Numbered from the stretch's first letter, positions 7,995 to 18,403 are shown. The stretch is DNA of 64,000 nt from Pseudonocardia kunmingensis (GCF_006716445.1 NZ_VFPA01000004.1:714760-778759); one strand, 5' to 3'. Made by a program: numbers and translations. The notes: generated from the sequence alone by a model not told the origin.

Positions 7995-9122
7995 TCAGCC
8001 GCTCGTCGCGACCGTCTCCGCGATCTCGTAGGTGTTCAGGGCGGCGCCCTTGCGCAGGTTGTCGCCGCACACGAACAGCTCGAGGGTGTTCGGGAAGTCC
8101 AGCGCCTGCCGGACCCGGCCCACCCACGTCGGGTCGCCGCCGACCGCGTCGGCCGGGGTGGGCCACTCGCCGGCCGCCGGGTCGTCCCGCAGCACGATCG
8201 AGGGCTGCTCCGCGAGCACCTTGCGCGCCGCCTCCACGGACACCTCACGCGCGAACGTGGCGTGCACCGAGAGGGAGTGCGTGGTGACGACCGGGACGCG
8301 CACGCAGGTGGCCGAGACCTTCAGGTCCGGGATCCCGAGGATCTTGCGCGCCTCGTTGCGGACCTTGAGCTCCTCCGAGGACCACCCGTCGTCCTTGAGC
8401 GATCCCGCCCACGGCACGACGTTGAGCGCGAGCGGCGCCGGGAACGGCGAGGCGGCCGGGTCGAGCCCGGCGGCGGCCAGCGCCTCGGCGACGTCGCCGC
8501 CGCGCACCCCGACGTCGCGACCGGAGACCGCGGCGAGCTCGGCGTAGAGCCGGTCGATGCCGCCCTGGCCCGCACCGGACGCGGCCTGGTAGGACGCCAC
8601 GACCAGCGCCTCCAGCCCGAACTCGCGGTGCAGGGCGCCCATCGCGGCCATCATCGACAGCGTGGTGCAGTTGGGGTTGGAGATGATCCCCTTCGGCCGC
8701 TCCGCGGCCTTCTCGGCGTTCACCTCCGGCACCACCAGCGGCACGTCGGGATCCATCCGGAACGCACCGGAGTTGTCGACGGCGACCGCGCCGCGCTCCG
8801 CCGCGATCGGAGCCCACTGCGCGCTGACCTCGTCGGGAACGTCGAACAGCGCCACGTCCACGCCGTCGAAGACCTCCGGCGCGAGCGCCAGCACGGTGAC
8901 GTCCTCGCCGCGCACCCGCAGCACCTTGCCCGCCGAGCGGGGGGATGCGACGAGCCGGATCTCCGACCACGGCACGTCCGGCCTGCCGTCGATGATCTCG
9001 ATCATCGTGGAACCGACGGCGCCCGTGGCACCGACGATCGCGAGCACCGGGCCGCGTTCGTGCCGGCCGTGCTCGTGGCGCCCGTGCTGCTCGTGGGCGA
9101 AGCTCTCTGCCATCCCGCTCAC
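7995..9122 (-). CDS. asd: Aspartate-semialdehyde dehydrogenase
   Basis: Catalyses NADPH-dependent reduction of beta-aspartyl phosphate, the second step toward lysine, diaminopimelate, threonine and methionine. The Rossmann motif GATGAVGSTM comes after an unusual N-terminus, and the catalytic cysteine is in SNPNCTT. The body matches the usual 340-350 residue family. The first 24 residues are an extra histidine-rich tail (AHEQHGRHEHGRHERGP). ATG at 9122 overlaps the ask stop by 4 nt, giving coupling; ATG at 9113 is an alternative but still leaves the His-rich stretch. It is co-transcribed with ask, as in mycobacteria. Confidence 0.95.
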   Translation of the reverse strand: MSGMAESFAHEQHGRHEHGRHERGPVLAIVGATGAVGSTMIEIIDGRPDVPWSEIRLVASPRSAGKVLRVRGEDVTVLALAPEVFDGVDVALFDVPDEVSAQWAPIAAERGAVAVDNSGAFRMDPDVPLVVPEVNAEKAAERPKGIISNPNCTTLSMMAAMGALHREFGLEALVVASYQAASGAGQGGIDRLYAELAAVSGRDVGVRGGDVAEALAAAGLDPAASPFPAPLALNVVPWAGSLKDDGWSSEELKVRNEARKILGIPDLKVSATCVRVPVVTTHSLSVHATFAREVSVEAARKVLAEQPSIVLRDDPAAGEWPTPADAVGGDPTWVGRVRQALDFPNTLELFVCGDNLRKGAALNTYEIAETVATSG

Positions 9123-10384
9123 CGTCCCGTTCCCGCGTGCACCACGGCCTGCTCGTCGCCGCCGAGGTCGAACGCCGCGTGCAGGGCGCTAACGGCGGTG
9201 TCGAGCTGGTCCGGCCGGCACACCACGGAGATGCGGATCTCCGAGGTGTTCATGGTCTCGATGTTGATCCCTGCGTTGGAGAGCGCCTCGCAGAACGTGG
9301 CCGTGACGCCCGGGTGGGAGCGCATCCCGGCGCCCACCAGCGACACCTTCCCGACCTCCTCGTCGTGCAGCACCTCCCCGAAGCCGATCTCGGGCTGCGC
9401 CGCGCTGAGGGCGGCCACCGCGCGGGGGCCGTCGCTGCGCGGGAGCGTGAAGGTGATGTCGGTGCGGTTCGCCGAGGTGCGGCCGACGTTCTGCAGCACC
9501 ATGTCGATGTTGATGTCGGCGTCCGCGACCGTGCGGAAGATGCGGGCCGCCATGCCGGGGGTGTCGGGCACGTCGGTGACGGTGATCTTGGCCTCGGACC
9601 GGTCGTGCGCGACCCCGGTGAGAATCGCCTTTTCCACGGGAATCTCCTCGATCGAGCCGGTGACGAGCGATCCCGGCTTGTCGTTGTACGAGCTGCGCAC
9701 CCGCAGCGGGACGTTGTAGCGCCGCGCGTACTCGACGGCGCGCAGATGCAGGATCTTGGCGCCGCAGGCGGCCATCTCCAGCATCTCCTCGTAGGTGATC
9801 GTCTCGCGCCGCTGCGCGTCGGGCACGATCCGCGGGTCGGCCGTGTAGATGCCGTCCACGTCGGAGTAGATCTCGCAGACGTCGGCGTCCAGCGCGGCGG
9901 CCAGCGCCACCGCGGTGGTGTCCGAGCCGCCCCGGCCGAGCGTGGTGACGTCCTTCGAGTCCTGGCTCACGCCCTGGAACCCGGCGACCAGCACGATCGA
10001 CCCCTCGTCGAGCGCCTCGCGCAACCGCTGCGGGTTGACCTGCACGATGCGGGCGTCCCCGTGCTTGGACGTGGTGACCATGCCGGCCTGCGAACCGGTG
10101 AACGAGCGGGCCTGCACGCCGAGCGAGTGGATCGCCATCGCGACGAGCGCGTTGGACATGCGCTCACCCGCAGTGAGCAGCATGTCCAGCTCGCGCGGCG
10201 GCGGGGCGGGCGACACCTGGTCGGCGAGCTCGAGCAGCTCGTCCGTGGTGTCGCCCATCGCCGAGCACACCACGACGACGTCGTTGCCCTCTTTGTGCGT
10301 GCGGACGATCCGTTCGGCGACCTTCTTGATGCGGTCCGCGTCCTGGACGGATGATCCGCCGTACTTCTGCACGACGAGGGCCAC
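9119..10384 (-). CDS. ask: Aspartate kinase
   Basis: Phosphorylates aspartate, the entry step to the aspartate family of amino acids. The 421-residue product has the kinase motif KYGGSSV at residues 6-12 and tandem C-terminal ACT domains (TGVAHDRSEAKITV and MVLQNVGRTSANRTDI regions). These bind lysine and threonine for feedback control in the family. GTG at 10384 is chosen because AGGAGG lies 6-7 nt upstream and 421 residues is the corynebacterial length; an upstream extension lacks conservation. In relatives an internal start yields a separate beta subunit of the regulatory half; that is expected but not shown here. It overlaps asd by 4 nt. Confidence 0.95.
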   Translation of the reverse strand: MALVVQKYGGSSVQDADRIKKVAERIVRTHKEGNDVVVVCSAMGDTTDELLELADQVSPAPPPRELDMLLTAGERMSNALVAMAIHSLGVQARSFTGSQAGMVTTSKHGDARIVQVNPQRLREALDEGSIVLVAGFQGVSQDSKDVTTLGRGGSDTTAVALAAALDADVCEIYSDVDGIYTADPRIVPDAQRRETITYEEMLEMAACGAKILHLRAVEYARRYNVPLRVRSSYNDKPGSLVTGSIEEIPVEKAILTGVAHDRSEAKITVTDVPDTPGMAARIFRTVADADINIDMVLQNVGRTSANRTDITFTLPRSDGPRAVAALSAAQPEIGFGEVLHDEEVGKVSLVGAGMRSHPGVTATFCEALSNAGINIETMNTSEIRISVVCRPDQLDTAVSALHAAFDLGGDEQAVVHAGTGR

Positions 10385-10697
10385 CGCCGACCTCCTGTCC
10401 TGGCCGCGCGGACTGCACCGCGCGGGCCTCAAGGGCTCATCATCCGGTGGCAGGCACGCCGGCGACGTGCACCACCGGGTGCTGGTCGGGAAACCACCCT
10501 ACCGGTCGGATGGCCGCTCGCCGACCGGAATGGCCCAGCCCACAGGCATCGCCGGCGCATCCATCCACAGGCCCGGCGGCCGCCGTGATCGCAGGGGGTG
10601 CGGCGTGAGCTGCGCGGATGCCGCGCCCGTGGCGGCCCGGCCCGTCGCGGCCCGCGGACGGCCCCCTCGTGTCACCGGCCCGGCCTACCCTGCTCAC
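10385..10697. other. Divergent intergenic region ask / helicase-associated gene
   Basis: 313 bp without a supported gene. It holds the ask ribosome site, a short CCGCGCGG...CCGCGCGG hairpin at 10404-10425 in the ask leader, and on the plus strand TACCCT about 7 nt before the ATG at 10698, a -10-like box for a leaderless message. I see no riboswitch or amino-acid-rich leader peptide. Confidence 0.5.
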
Positions 10698-12845
10698 ATG
10701 GGCCGATCGGCGGGGCTGGGTGTGTGGCTCGACACGCTCACCACCGACGAGCTGGCGGCGCTGCTGCGCGCCCGGCCCGACGTGCTGCGCCACCCCGCGC
10801 CGGAGGACCTCGGGGCGCTGGCGAGCCGGCTCTGCACCCAGCCCTCGGTCAACCAGGCGCAGCTGCTGCTGGACCGGCCCGCCCTGCAGGTCGCGGAGGC
10901 GCTGCTCGCGCTCGGGGGTTCGGCGACGCGCGAGGAGCTGCTGCGGCTCTTCGGTGCCACCGACGGCGAGCTCGCGGCCCGCGTCGAGGTGGCGCTGCAC
11001 GACCTGCAGGCCCTCGCGCTCACGTGGCCGGTGCACGGCCGGGTGCGGCTGGTGGGCAGCTGGGGTGCCGTCTCCCGGGATCCGCTCGGCCTCGGTCGTC
11101 CCGCCCGGGAGCTGCTCGGGATGCTCACGGGCGAGCAGCTCGCGCGCATCGGGTCCGGCCTGGGGCTGGGCGGCCACGACTGCAAGGGCGCGTGGCTCGA
11201 GGCCGTCGCCGCGGCCGTCTCCGATCCCCGTGCCGTGCCCGCGCGGCTGGAGCGGGCCGGTCCCGAGGTCGCGGAGGCCGTGCGCCGGATCGCCTGGCAC
11301 GGCCCGCGCACCTCGGGCTGCGAGTTCCCGGCCCCCGACGAGCCGGTGGGCACCGCGCAGGTCGGGCGCCTGCTGGCCGTGCAGGGCTGGGTGGTGCCCA
11401 CGGAGTGGGGCATCGGTGAGATGCCGCGCGAGGTCGCGCTCGCCGTGCGCGGGCCGGAGTACCGGGCGCCGTTCGACGTGCACCCGCCGCGGATCCGCAC
11501 CGCGCCGGTCGCCCCCGAACAGGTGCGGGGCGCGGGTGAGCGGGCCGCGCTCGCGGCGCTGGAGTCGGTCCGGCGCCTCGTCGCGCTGCTCGACCGGGCG
11601 CCGCTCACCACCGTGCAGGGCGGCGGCGTCGGCGTCCGCGAGCTGCGCCGTGGCGCGAAGCAACTGGCCACCGACATCACCGGGATCCGGCTCTGGCTCG
11701 AGATCGCCGCGGCCGCGGGCCTGGTGGCGCTCGCCCGCGACACGCCGTCCGCCGAGCCCGCGGCCGGGCTGCGCCGCGGGTTCAGCCCGCCGGTCGGCAG
11801 GGCGCTGGCCACCACCGCCGCCGACGAGTGGCTGGAGGCCGATCCCGCCGACGCCTTCACCCGGCTCCTGCTCGCGTGGTGGAGCCTGCCCCTCGTCCCG
11901 AGCCTGCGGGTCGACGAGTCCGGCAGGCCGGCGGCGGCCCTCGTGCGCGCGTTCGGCCACCCGGAGCACCCGCGGATGCGCGCCCGCACCCTGCGGGCCC
12001 TCCACTCCCTGGAGCACGGGCACGGCATCACCGAGCCCGAGGCGCTGCTCGACCGGCTGGCCCACGCGGCGCCGATCGAGCACGGCGGCCACGACGACGC
12101 GGCCCGGCTGCGCGCCACCGTGGCCGAGGCCGAGCTGCTCGGGCTCGTCGCCACCGGCGCGCTCACACCGCTCGGCCGCCACCTGCTCGCGGCCGTCCGC
12201 GCCGACGACCCCGCCGCCGCCCTGCGCGGCGCGCTGACCGGCACGCTCCCGCCGCCCTGCCGCACGGCCACGTTCCTGCCCGACCTCACCGCGCTGGTCA
12301 GGGGCACGGCCGCGCCCGCGCTGGCCCGGCTGCTCGACACCGCCGCGGAGGCCGAGAGCCGCGACACGGCCTCGGTCTGGCGGTTCTCCGCGCAGAGCGT
12401 GCGCAGGGCGCTCGACGAGGGCCACGACGCCGACAGCCTGCTCGCCGGGCTCACCGCAGCCGCCGACAACGCGCTCCCGCAGCCGCTGGAGTACCTCGTG
12501 CACGACGCCGCGCGCCGGCACGGACAGGTCCAGGTGCACACCGTCGCCACCTGCGTGCTGGTCACCGACGCCGCACTGGGCGCGCAGCTCGCCGCCGAGC
12601 GCGCGCTCGCCCCGCTGCGGCTGCGCAGGCTGGCCGACACCGTGCTGGCCTCCGCGCTGCCTGCCGAGGACACCGTCGCGGCGCTCCGCGCGGCCGGCTA
12701 CGCGCCCGTGCAGCACGACGCCGGGGGCGCGATGGTCGTGCAGCGCCGGGTCGCGCACCGCGCGTCCGCCCCGGCCCGGGCCACCGCCCAGCGCCGACCG
12801 GCGAGTGACGTCAGCGCGCTCGCCGAACGCCTCGGCGGCGGCTGA
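10698..12845 (+). CDS. Helicase-associated (XPB/Ssl2-like C-terminal) domain protein
   Basis: A 715-residue alanine- and leucine-rich protein of the actinobacterial helicase-associated domain family (Rv0862c-like). It starts with a repeated helical region (DTLTTDELAALLRARPDVL) and ends with the XPB-like segment near residues 560-690. No Walker A or DEAD box is visible, so it is not itself a helicase. Role is unknown. ATG at 10698 lies 7 nt after a TACCCT box, suggesting a leaderless transcript; a much longer upstream frame is an artefact antisense to ask. Related genes often sit apart from this synteny block, so its placement here may be lineage-specific. Confidence 0.75.
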   Translation: MGRSAGLGVWLDTLTTDELAALLRARPDVLRHPAPEDLGALASRLCTQPSVNQAQLLLDRPALQVAEALLALGGSATREELLRLFGATDGELAARVEVALHDLQALALTWPVHGRVRLVGSWGAVSRDPLGLGRPARELLGMLTGEQLARIGSGLGLGGHDCKGAWLEAVAAAVSDPRAVPARLERAGPEVAEAVRRIAWHGPRTSGCEFPAPDEPVGTAQVGRLLAVQGWVVPTEWGIGEMPREVALAVRGPEYRAPFDVHPPRIRTAPVAPEQVRGAGERAALAALESVRRLVALLDRAPLTTVQGGGVGVRELRRGAKQLATDITGIRLWLEIAAAAGLVALARDTPSAEPAAGLRRGFSPPVGRALATTAADEWLEADPADAFTRLLLAWWSLPLVPSLRVDESGRPAAALVRAFGHPEHPRMRARTLRALHSLEHGHGITEPEALLDRLAHAAPIEHGGHDDAARLRATVAEAELLGLVATGALTPLGRHLLAAVRADDPAAALRGALTGTLPPPCRTATFLPDLTALVRGTAAPALARLLDTAAEAESRDTASVWRFSAQSVRRALDEGHDADSLLAGLTAAADNALPQPLEYLVHDAARRHGQVQVHTVATCVLVTDAALGAQLAAERALAPLRLRRLADTVLASALPAEDTVAALRAAGYAPVQHDAGGAMVVQRRVAHRASAPARATAQRRPASDVSALAERLGGG

Positions 12846-12870
12846 CGGAGCCGCTCCGGGGGACGTCCGC

Positions 12871-13173
12871 TCAGGGGATGCGGCGCACCAGGCGGACGAC
12901 CACGGTGGTGATCGCGAACCAGATCAGGGCGGCCGTGCCGTAGTTCAGCACGACGCCCAGGCGCGGGTCTTCGGGCAGGAAGAGGTCGCCCAGGCCGAGG
13001 TTGAACGTGTCGGCGGCGTCGCGGATCAGGCGCGTCAGCCCGTTCTCCGGGTTCGCGCCGAGCAACGTGAGCACGATGTGCACCACGAGCACGGTGACGA
13101 TGAGCATGCCGACGATCCGCAGGACGTTGCCGAGGGCGTCGATGCCTCGGCGCGCCGTGCTCCCCACTGCCAC
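12871..13173 (-). CDS. Small two-helix membrane protein
   Basis: A 100-residue hypothetical protein with hydrophobic segments at about residues 19-38 (IVGMLIVTVLVVHIVLTLLG) and 73-93 (YGTAALIWFAITTVVVRLV). The loop between them is acidic and faces one side. GTG at 13173 is chosen because GGGAGG lies 7 nt upstream; the longer frame upstream has no ribosome site. It converges on the helicase-associated gene with only 25 bp between stops. No function can be assigned; the pattern vaguely resembles YggT-type proteins, but not enough to name it. Confidence 0.65.
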   Translation of the reverse strand: MAVGSTARRGIDALGNVLRIVGMLIVTVLVVHIVLTLLGANPENGLTRLIRDAADTFNLGLGDLFLPEDPRLGVVLNYGTAALIWFAITTVVVRLVRRIP

Positions 13174-13339
13174 TGGAGACCTCCCGGGGCTCGTTGGCCG
13201 CCATGCTCCCACGGGACGCGGCGCCGCGCGCTACTGGCCGGTATCACCTGATCGGGTGACACCTGGACCGGGGGTGAGCGCAACGCCACGGCGGGGGCGG
13301 GTTGCGCACCGCCCCCGCCTCGGGTCTAGTCTCGACTCC

Positions 13340-13378
13340 GTGGCACAGCTGCTCCTTCGCCGCCGCGGCGGGGTCTGA
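13340..13378 (+). CDS. Putative leuA leader peptide (12 residues)
   Basis: GTG-started 12-residue frame encoding MAQLLLRRRGGV, with three consecutive leucine codons (CTG, CTC, CTT) at positions 4-6. CTT is rare in this genome, which makes the site more sensitive to charged tRNA-Leu. A TAGTCT box lies 7 nt upstream, so the message is probably leaderless and begins at this GTG. It stands 70 nt before leuA and is followed by mutually exclusive stems. This is the classic layout of ribosome-mediated attenuation, which is known ahead of leuA in other actinobacteria. Confidence 0.75.
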   Translation: MAQLLLRRRGGV

Positions 13379-13380
13379 CC

Positions 13381-13427
13381 GACCGGCCCCTCGTCGCGGG
13401 TCGAGGCGTGCGCCGGTCTCCCTCGAC
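13381..13427 (+). promoter_or_regulatory. leuA attenuator structures
   Basis: Two alternative stems share one strand. GACCGGC (13381-13387) pairs with GCCGGTC (13412-13418), with inner CCTCG/CGAGG pairing at 13389-13393 and 13402-13406. Alternatively GTCGAGG (13400-13406) pairs with CCTCGAC (13421-13427) close to the leuA ribosome site. Ribosome stalling on the leader leucine codons would choose between them. No U-run is present, so control may act at translation. Confidence 0.6.
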
Positions 13428-13448
13428 GATCGGCACAGGAGCACACCG

Positions 13449-15245
13449 ATGACCACCTCCCCCGACGCGTACACCTCGGCCACGTCCAGCCGGCTGCGCA
13501 CGCCCGACCGGCCGGCCCCGGCCGACCAGGCGCCGTGGAACCCGCAGCGCGGCTCGCAGATGCCGGTGCACCGCTACCGCCCGTTCCACGAGATGGTGGA
13601 GCCGGTATCGCTGCCCGACCGCACCTGGCCGGACACACGGATCACGAAGGCCCCCCTGTGGTGCGCGGTGGACCTGCGGGACGGCAACCAGGCCCTGATC
13701 GACCCGATGAGCCCGGCCCGCAAGCGCCGCATGTTCGAGCTGCTGGTGCGGATGGGCTACAAGGAGATCGAGGTCGGGTTCCCGGCCGCGAGCCAGACCG
13801 ACTTCGACTTCGTCCGCGAGATCATCGAGCAGGACGTGATCCCCGACGACGTCACGATCCAGGTGCTGACGCAGGCCCGCCCCGAGCTGATCGAGCGCAC
13901 GTACGAGGCGTGCGAGGGCGCGCCGCGCGCGATCGTGCACCTCTACAACTCCACGTCGGTGCTGCAGCGCCGGGTCGTCTTCCGGTCCGACCGCGCCGGC
14001 ATCTCGAAGATCGCCACGAACGGCGCGGAGGAGGTGCTGCGGTGGGCCGAGAAGTACCCGTCCACCGACTGGCGCTTCGAGTACTCCCCCGAGTCCTACA
14101 CGGGCACCGAGCTGCAGTACGCGGTCGACGTCTGCAACGCGGTGAGCGCCATCTGGCAGCCCACCCCCGAGTCCCCGATGATCGTCAACCTGCCGGCGAC
14201 GGTCGAGATGGCCACGCCGAACGTCTACGCCGACTCGATCGAGTGGATGCACCGCCACCTGGACCGTCGTGACGGCGTGGTGCTGTCCCTGCACCCGCAC
14301 AACGACCGGGGCACCGGCGTGGCCGCCGCCGAGCTCGGCTACCAGGCGGGCGCCGACCGCATCGAGGGCTGCCTGTTCGGCAACGGCGAGCGCACCGGCA
14401 ACGTCGACCTGGTGACCCTGGGGATGAACCTGTTCACCCAGGGCATCGACCCGCAGATCGACTTCTCCGACATCGACGAGATCCGCCGCACCGTCGAGTA
14501 CTGCAACCAGCTGCCGGTGCACGAGCGCCACCCGTGGGGCGGGGACCTCGTCTACACCGCGTTCTCCGGCAGCCACCAGGACGCGATCAACAAGGGCTTC
14601 CAGGCGATGCAGGCCGACGCGGCCGAGGCCGGCGTCGAGGTCGACGACCACCCGTGGGAGGTGCCCTACCTGCCGGTCGACCCGAAGGACATCGGCCGCA
14701 CCTACGAGGCCGTGATCCGGGTGAACTCGCAGTCCGGCAAGGGCGGCGTCGCCTACATCATGAAGGCGGAGCACCAGCTGGACATGCCGCGGCGGCTGCA
14801 GATGGAGTTCTCGCGGGTGGTCCAGGAAGTCACCGACACCGACGGCGGCGAGGTGTCGCCCAAGGAGATGCGCGACGTCTTCGAGGGCGAGTACCTCGAC
14901 CGCGTCACGCCGCTGAAGCTGATCCGCCACCGCCTGTCCAGCGACGGCGAGGGCACCGACGAGATCGTCGCCACCGTCCGCGTCGAGAGCGACCTGCACG
15001 AGATCAGCGGCAGCGGGAACGGGCCGATCGCGGCGTTCGTCGACGCGCTCGCCGGCATCGGGTTCGACGTGCGGGTGCTCGACTACCACGAGCACGCCAT
15101 GTCGGCCGGTGACGACGCCCGCGCCGCCGCGTACGTGGAGTGCGCGGTGGAGGACACCGTGCTGTGGGGTGTCGGCGTCGACAGCTCGATCGTGAACGCC
15201 TCGCTGAAGGCCGTCGTGTCGGCGGTCAACCGCGCGCTGCGCTGA
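13449..15245 (+). CDS. leuA: 2-isopropylmalate synthase
   Basis: Condenses acetyl-CoA with 2-oxoisovalerate, the first committed step of leucine synthesis. The 598-residue product is the long actinobacterial (LeuA type 2) form. The metal-binding DLRDGNQAL motif follows KAPLWCAV, the catalytic HPHNDRGTG motif is in the barrel, and the C-terminal regulatory domain (SGSGNGPIAAFVDAL) binds leucine for feedback inhibition in the family. The N-terminal 35 residues before the RYRPF segment are poorly ordered by composition. ATG at 13449 has AGGAG 7 nt upstream. It is monocistronic, preceded by a leader peptide and followed by a 20-bp hairpin. Confidence 0.96.
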   Translation: MTTSPDAYTSATSSRLRTPDRPAPADQAPWNPQRGSQMPVHRYRPFHEMVEPVSLPDRTWPDTRITKAPLWCAVDLRDGNQALIDPMSPARKRRMFELLVRMGYKEIEVGFPAASQTDFDFVREIIEQDVIPDDVTIQVLTQARPELIERTYEACEGAPRAIVHLYNSTSVLQRRVVFRSDRAGISKIATNGAEEVLRWAEKYPSTDWRFEYSPESYTGTELQYAVDVCNAVSAIWQPTPESPMIVNLPATVEMATPNVYADSIEWMHRHLDRRDGVVLSLHPHNDRGTGVAAAELGYQAGADRIEGCLFGNGERTGNVDLVTLGMNLFTQGIDPQIDFSDIDEIRRTVEYCNQLPVHERHPWGGDLVYTAFSGSHQDAINKGFQAMQADAAEAGVEVDDHPWEVPYLPVDPKDIGRTYEAVIRVNSQSGKGGVAYIMKAEHQLDMPRRLQMEFSRVVQEVTDTDGGEVSPKEMRDVFEGEYLDRVTPLKLIRHRLSSDGEGTDEIVATVRVESDLHEISGSGNGPIAAFVDALAGIGFDVRVLDYHEHAMSAGDDARAAAYVECAVEDTVLWGVGVDSSIVNASLKAVVSAVNRALR

Positions 15246-15251
15246 CGCGCC

Positions 15252-15293
15252 CGTGAGTGGATACGGGTGCTGGAGCACCCGTATCCACTCACG
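15252..15293. terminator. Bidirectional terminator between leuA and the peptide ABC operon
   Basis: A perfect 20-bp inverted repeat (15252-15271 with 15274-15293; arm CGTGAGTGGATACGGGTGCT) with only GG between the arms. It fills the gap between the stop codons of two converging genes. Its sequence is unrelated to the hairpin family at 7939, 26962 and 55307, but it plays the same positional role. Confidence 0.82.
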
Positions 15294-15298
15294 ACCCC

Positions 15299-16435
15299 TC
15301 AGCGGCCGAGGATCTCCGTCACCGAGCCGGGGTGGTCGGGCAGGGCACCGGTGCCCAGGACGTCGTCGCGCGCGGCTTCCGGGTCCACCCGGTGCGGCTG
15401 CAGCTCACCGCTGCGGATCTGCTCCGCCCAGTGGCACGCCACCCGGTGCCCGGACGGCGCGCCCCGGATCGTCCGCAGCTCGGGCCGCTCGGTGTCGCAG
15501 CGGGTCGGCTGGCGCCACGGGCAGCGGGTGTGGAAGCGGCATCCCGGCGGGGGTGCAGCCGGTGAGGGCAGGTCGCCGGTGAGCAGGATGCGCTCGCGCT
15601 GGTCCTCCAGCTCCGGGTCCGGCATCGGGATCGCCGACAGCAGCGCCTTCGTGTACGGGTGCTGCGGGTCGTCGTAGAGCGCCTGCGACGGCGCCTCCTC
15701 GACGATGCCGCCGAGGTACATCACGCCGATCCGGTCGCTGACGTGCCGGACGACCGCGAGGTCGTGGGCGATCACGAGGTAGGTCAGCCCGAGCTCGCGC
15801 TGCAGCCTGCCGAGCAGGTTGAGCACCTGGGCCTGCACCGACACGTCGAGCGCCGAGACCGGCTCGTCGGCCACGATCAGGTCCGGCTCCACCGACAGGG
15901 CGCGGGCGATGCCGATGCGCTGGCGCTGGCCGCCGGAGAACTCGTGCGGGTAGCGGCGCAGCGCGGCGGCCGGCAGCCCGACCGAGTCGACGAGCTCGCG
16001 CAACCGCGCGCCGTCGGCGTCGGCCCCGCGGGAGAGCCCGTGCGCGTGCATCCCCTCGCGCAGCATCGACTCCACGGACTGGCGCGGGTCGAGGCTCGAC
16101 ATCGGGTCCTGGAACACCATCTGGAAGCGGCGGCGCATGGTCCGCAGCCGCTCACCGGTCAGGTGCGCGATGTCGACGCCGTCGAAGGTGACCTGGCCGC
16201 CGGTCGGGTCGACCAGGCGCAGGACCGCCCGCCCGAGCGTGGTCTTGCCGCAGCCGGACTCCCCGACGAGCCCGTAGGTCTCCCCGCGCGCGATCTGCAG
16301 GGACACCCCGTCGACGGCGTACACGTGCCCCACGGTGCGGTCCAGGACCAGCCCGCGCTTGATCGGGAAGTGCACCGCGAGGTCGCGCACGTCCAGCAGG
16401 GGCGCATCCTCCTGCCCAGGCACCGACTCAGGCAT
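15299..16435 (-). CDS. Oligopeptide ABC transporter ATP-binding protein (OppF/DppF-type)
   Basis: A 378-residue ATPase. Walker A is GESGCGKTT, the signature is FSGGQRQR, and Walker B is LIVADEP. The C-terminal oligopeptide/dipeptide domain has the cysteine motif CRFHTRCPW...C that can hold an iron-sulfur cluster or metal in this family. A tail of about 30 residues follows and is not conserved. It is the last gene of a five-gene operon (binding protein, B, C, D, F), starting 6 nt after the D subunit. With the neighbouring ATPase it powers peptide import. Confidence 0.92.
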   Translation of the reverse strand: MPESVPGQEDAPLLDVRDLAVHFPIKRGLVLDRTVGHVYAVDGVSLQIARGETYGLVGESGCGKTTLGRAVLRLVDPTGGQVTFDGVDIAHLTGERLRTMRRRFQMVFQDPMSSLDPRQSVESMLREGMHAHGLSRGADADGARLRELVDSVGLPAAALRRYPHEFSGGQRQRIGIARALSVEPDLIVADEPVSALDVSVQAQVLNLLGRLQRELGLTYLVIAHDLAVVRHVSDRIGVMYLGGIVEEAPSQALYDDPQHPYTKALLSAIPMPDPELEDQRERILLTGDLPSPAAPPPGCRFHTRCPWRQPTRCDTERPELRTIRGAPSGHRVACHWAEQIRSGELQPHRVDPEAARDDVLGTGALPDHPGSVTEILGR

Positions 16436-16441
16436 CCGTCG

Positions 16442-17466
<1,025 letters not shown>

Positions 17467-17470
<4 letters not shown>

Positions 17471-18390
17471 CGGCGCCCCTTCGGGTCGATGGCCTCGCGC
17501 AGCGACTCCCCGAGCAGCGTGAACCCGAGCGCGACCACGATGATCGCGATCGCCGGGTAGAACGCGAGCGCCGGGCGCACGTCGAGGTAGGTCTGGGCCT
17601 GCGCGAGCATGAGCCCCCACTCCGCGCGTCCGGGGTCGGCATCGCCGAGCCCGAGGAACGACAGCGCGGCCGCGTCCAGGATCGCGGTGGCCAGGGTCAG
17701 GGTGGCCTGCACGATCACCGGGCCGATCGCGTTCGGCAGCATGTGCCGCAGCACCACGGCCGGCCGTTTGACGCCGAGCGCCGTGGCCGCCACCACGTGG
17801 TCGCTGTGCCGCTGCGACAGCATCGACCCGCGCAGCAGCCGGGCGAAGATCGGCACGCTCACGATCGAGACCGCGATGATCACCGTGGTCTGCGACGGGC
17901 TCGCGGCGAGCGCCGCCACCGAGATCGCCAGCAGCAGGCTCGGGATCGCCAGCAGCACGTCGGTGACGCGCATGAGCAGCGTGTCGACCCAGCCGCCGAA
18001 CGCGCCCGCGACCGTGCCGATGACGACGCCGACCACGAGCCCGATGAGCGTGGCCAGCACGCCGACGAGCAGGGTCTGCTGGGAGGCCAGCAGCATCCGG
18101 GAGAAGAAGTCGCGCCCGAGCTGGTCGCTGCCCAGCGGGAAGCCCTCCTGCGGGCCCGGGATCTGGCCGGGCCGGAGGTTCTCCTGCAGCTGCGGGAAGG
18201 CCTCGGTGGCGCTGTGCGGGGCGATCAGCGGCGCGAGCGCGGCGACCACGACGAAGACGCCGATGATGATGCCGCCCGCGATCGCCGCCGGCTCCCGGCG
18301 CAGGCGTCGGAACGCCTCGGCGCTCAGGCTGCGCCCGCCCGCGATGTCGTCGATGCGGGAGCGGCGCCGCTCCAGCCAGGTGGTCGTCAT
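17467..18390 (-). CDS. Peptide ABC transporter permease (OppC/DppC-type)
   Basis: A 307-residue permease. The cytoplasmic N-terminus (RRRSRIDDIAGGRSLS) precedes the first helix at about 38-58. The extracytoplasmic loop contains the family segment HPLGTDQLGRD-like (FPLGSDQLGRDFFSR). The EAA motif, VAATALGVKRPAVVLRHMLP in part, is near residue 200. It overlaps the D subunit by 4 nt and starts 13 nt after OppB. Confidence 0.93.
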
Positions 18391-18403
18391 GACCTGCTCT
18401 TCC

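Noticed and set aside
10426..10448. A tiny frame ATG ATG AGC CCT TGA ahead of ask as a leader peptide
   Set aside because: It has no lysine or threonine codons and no ribosome site, so it does not fit attenuation by the pathway products.
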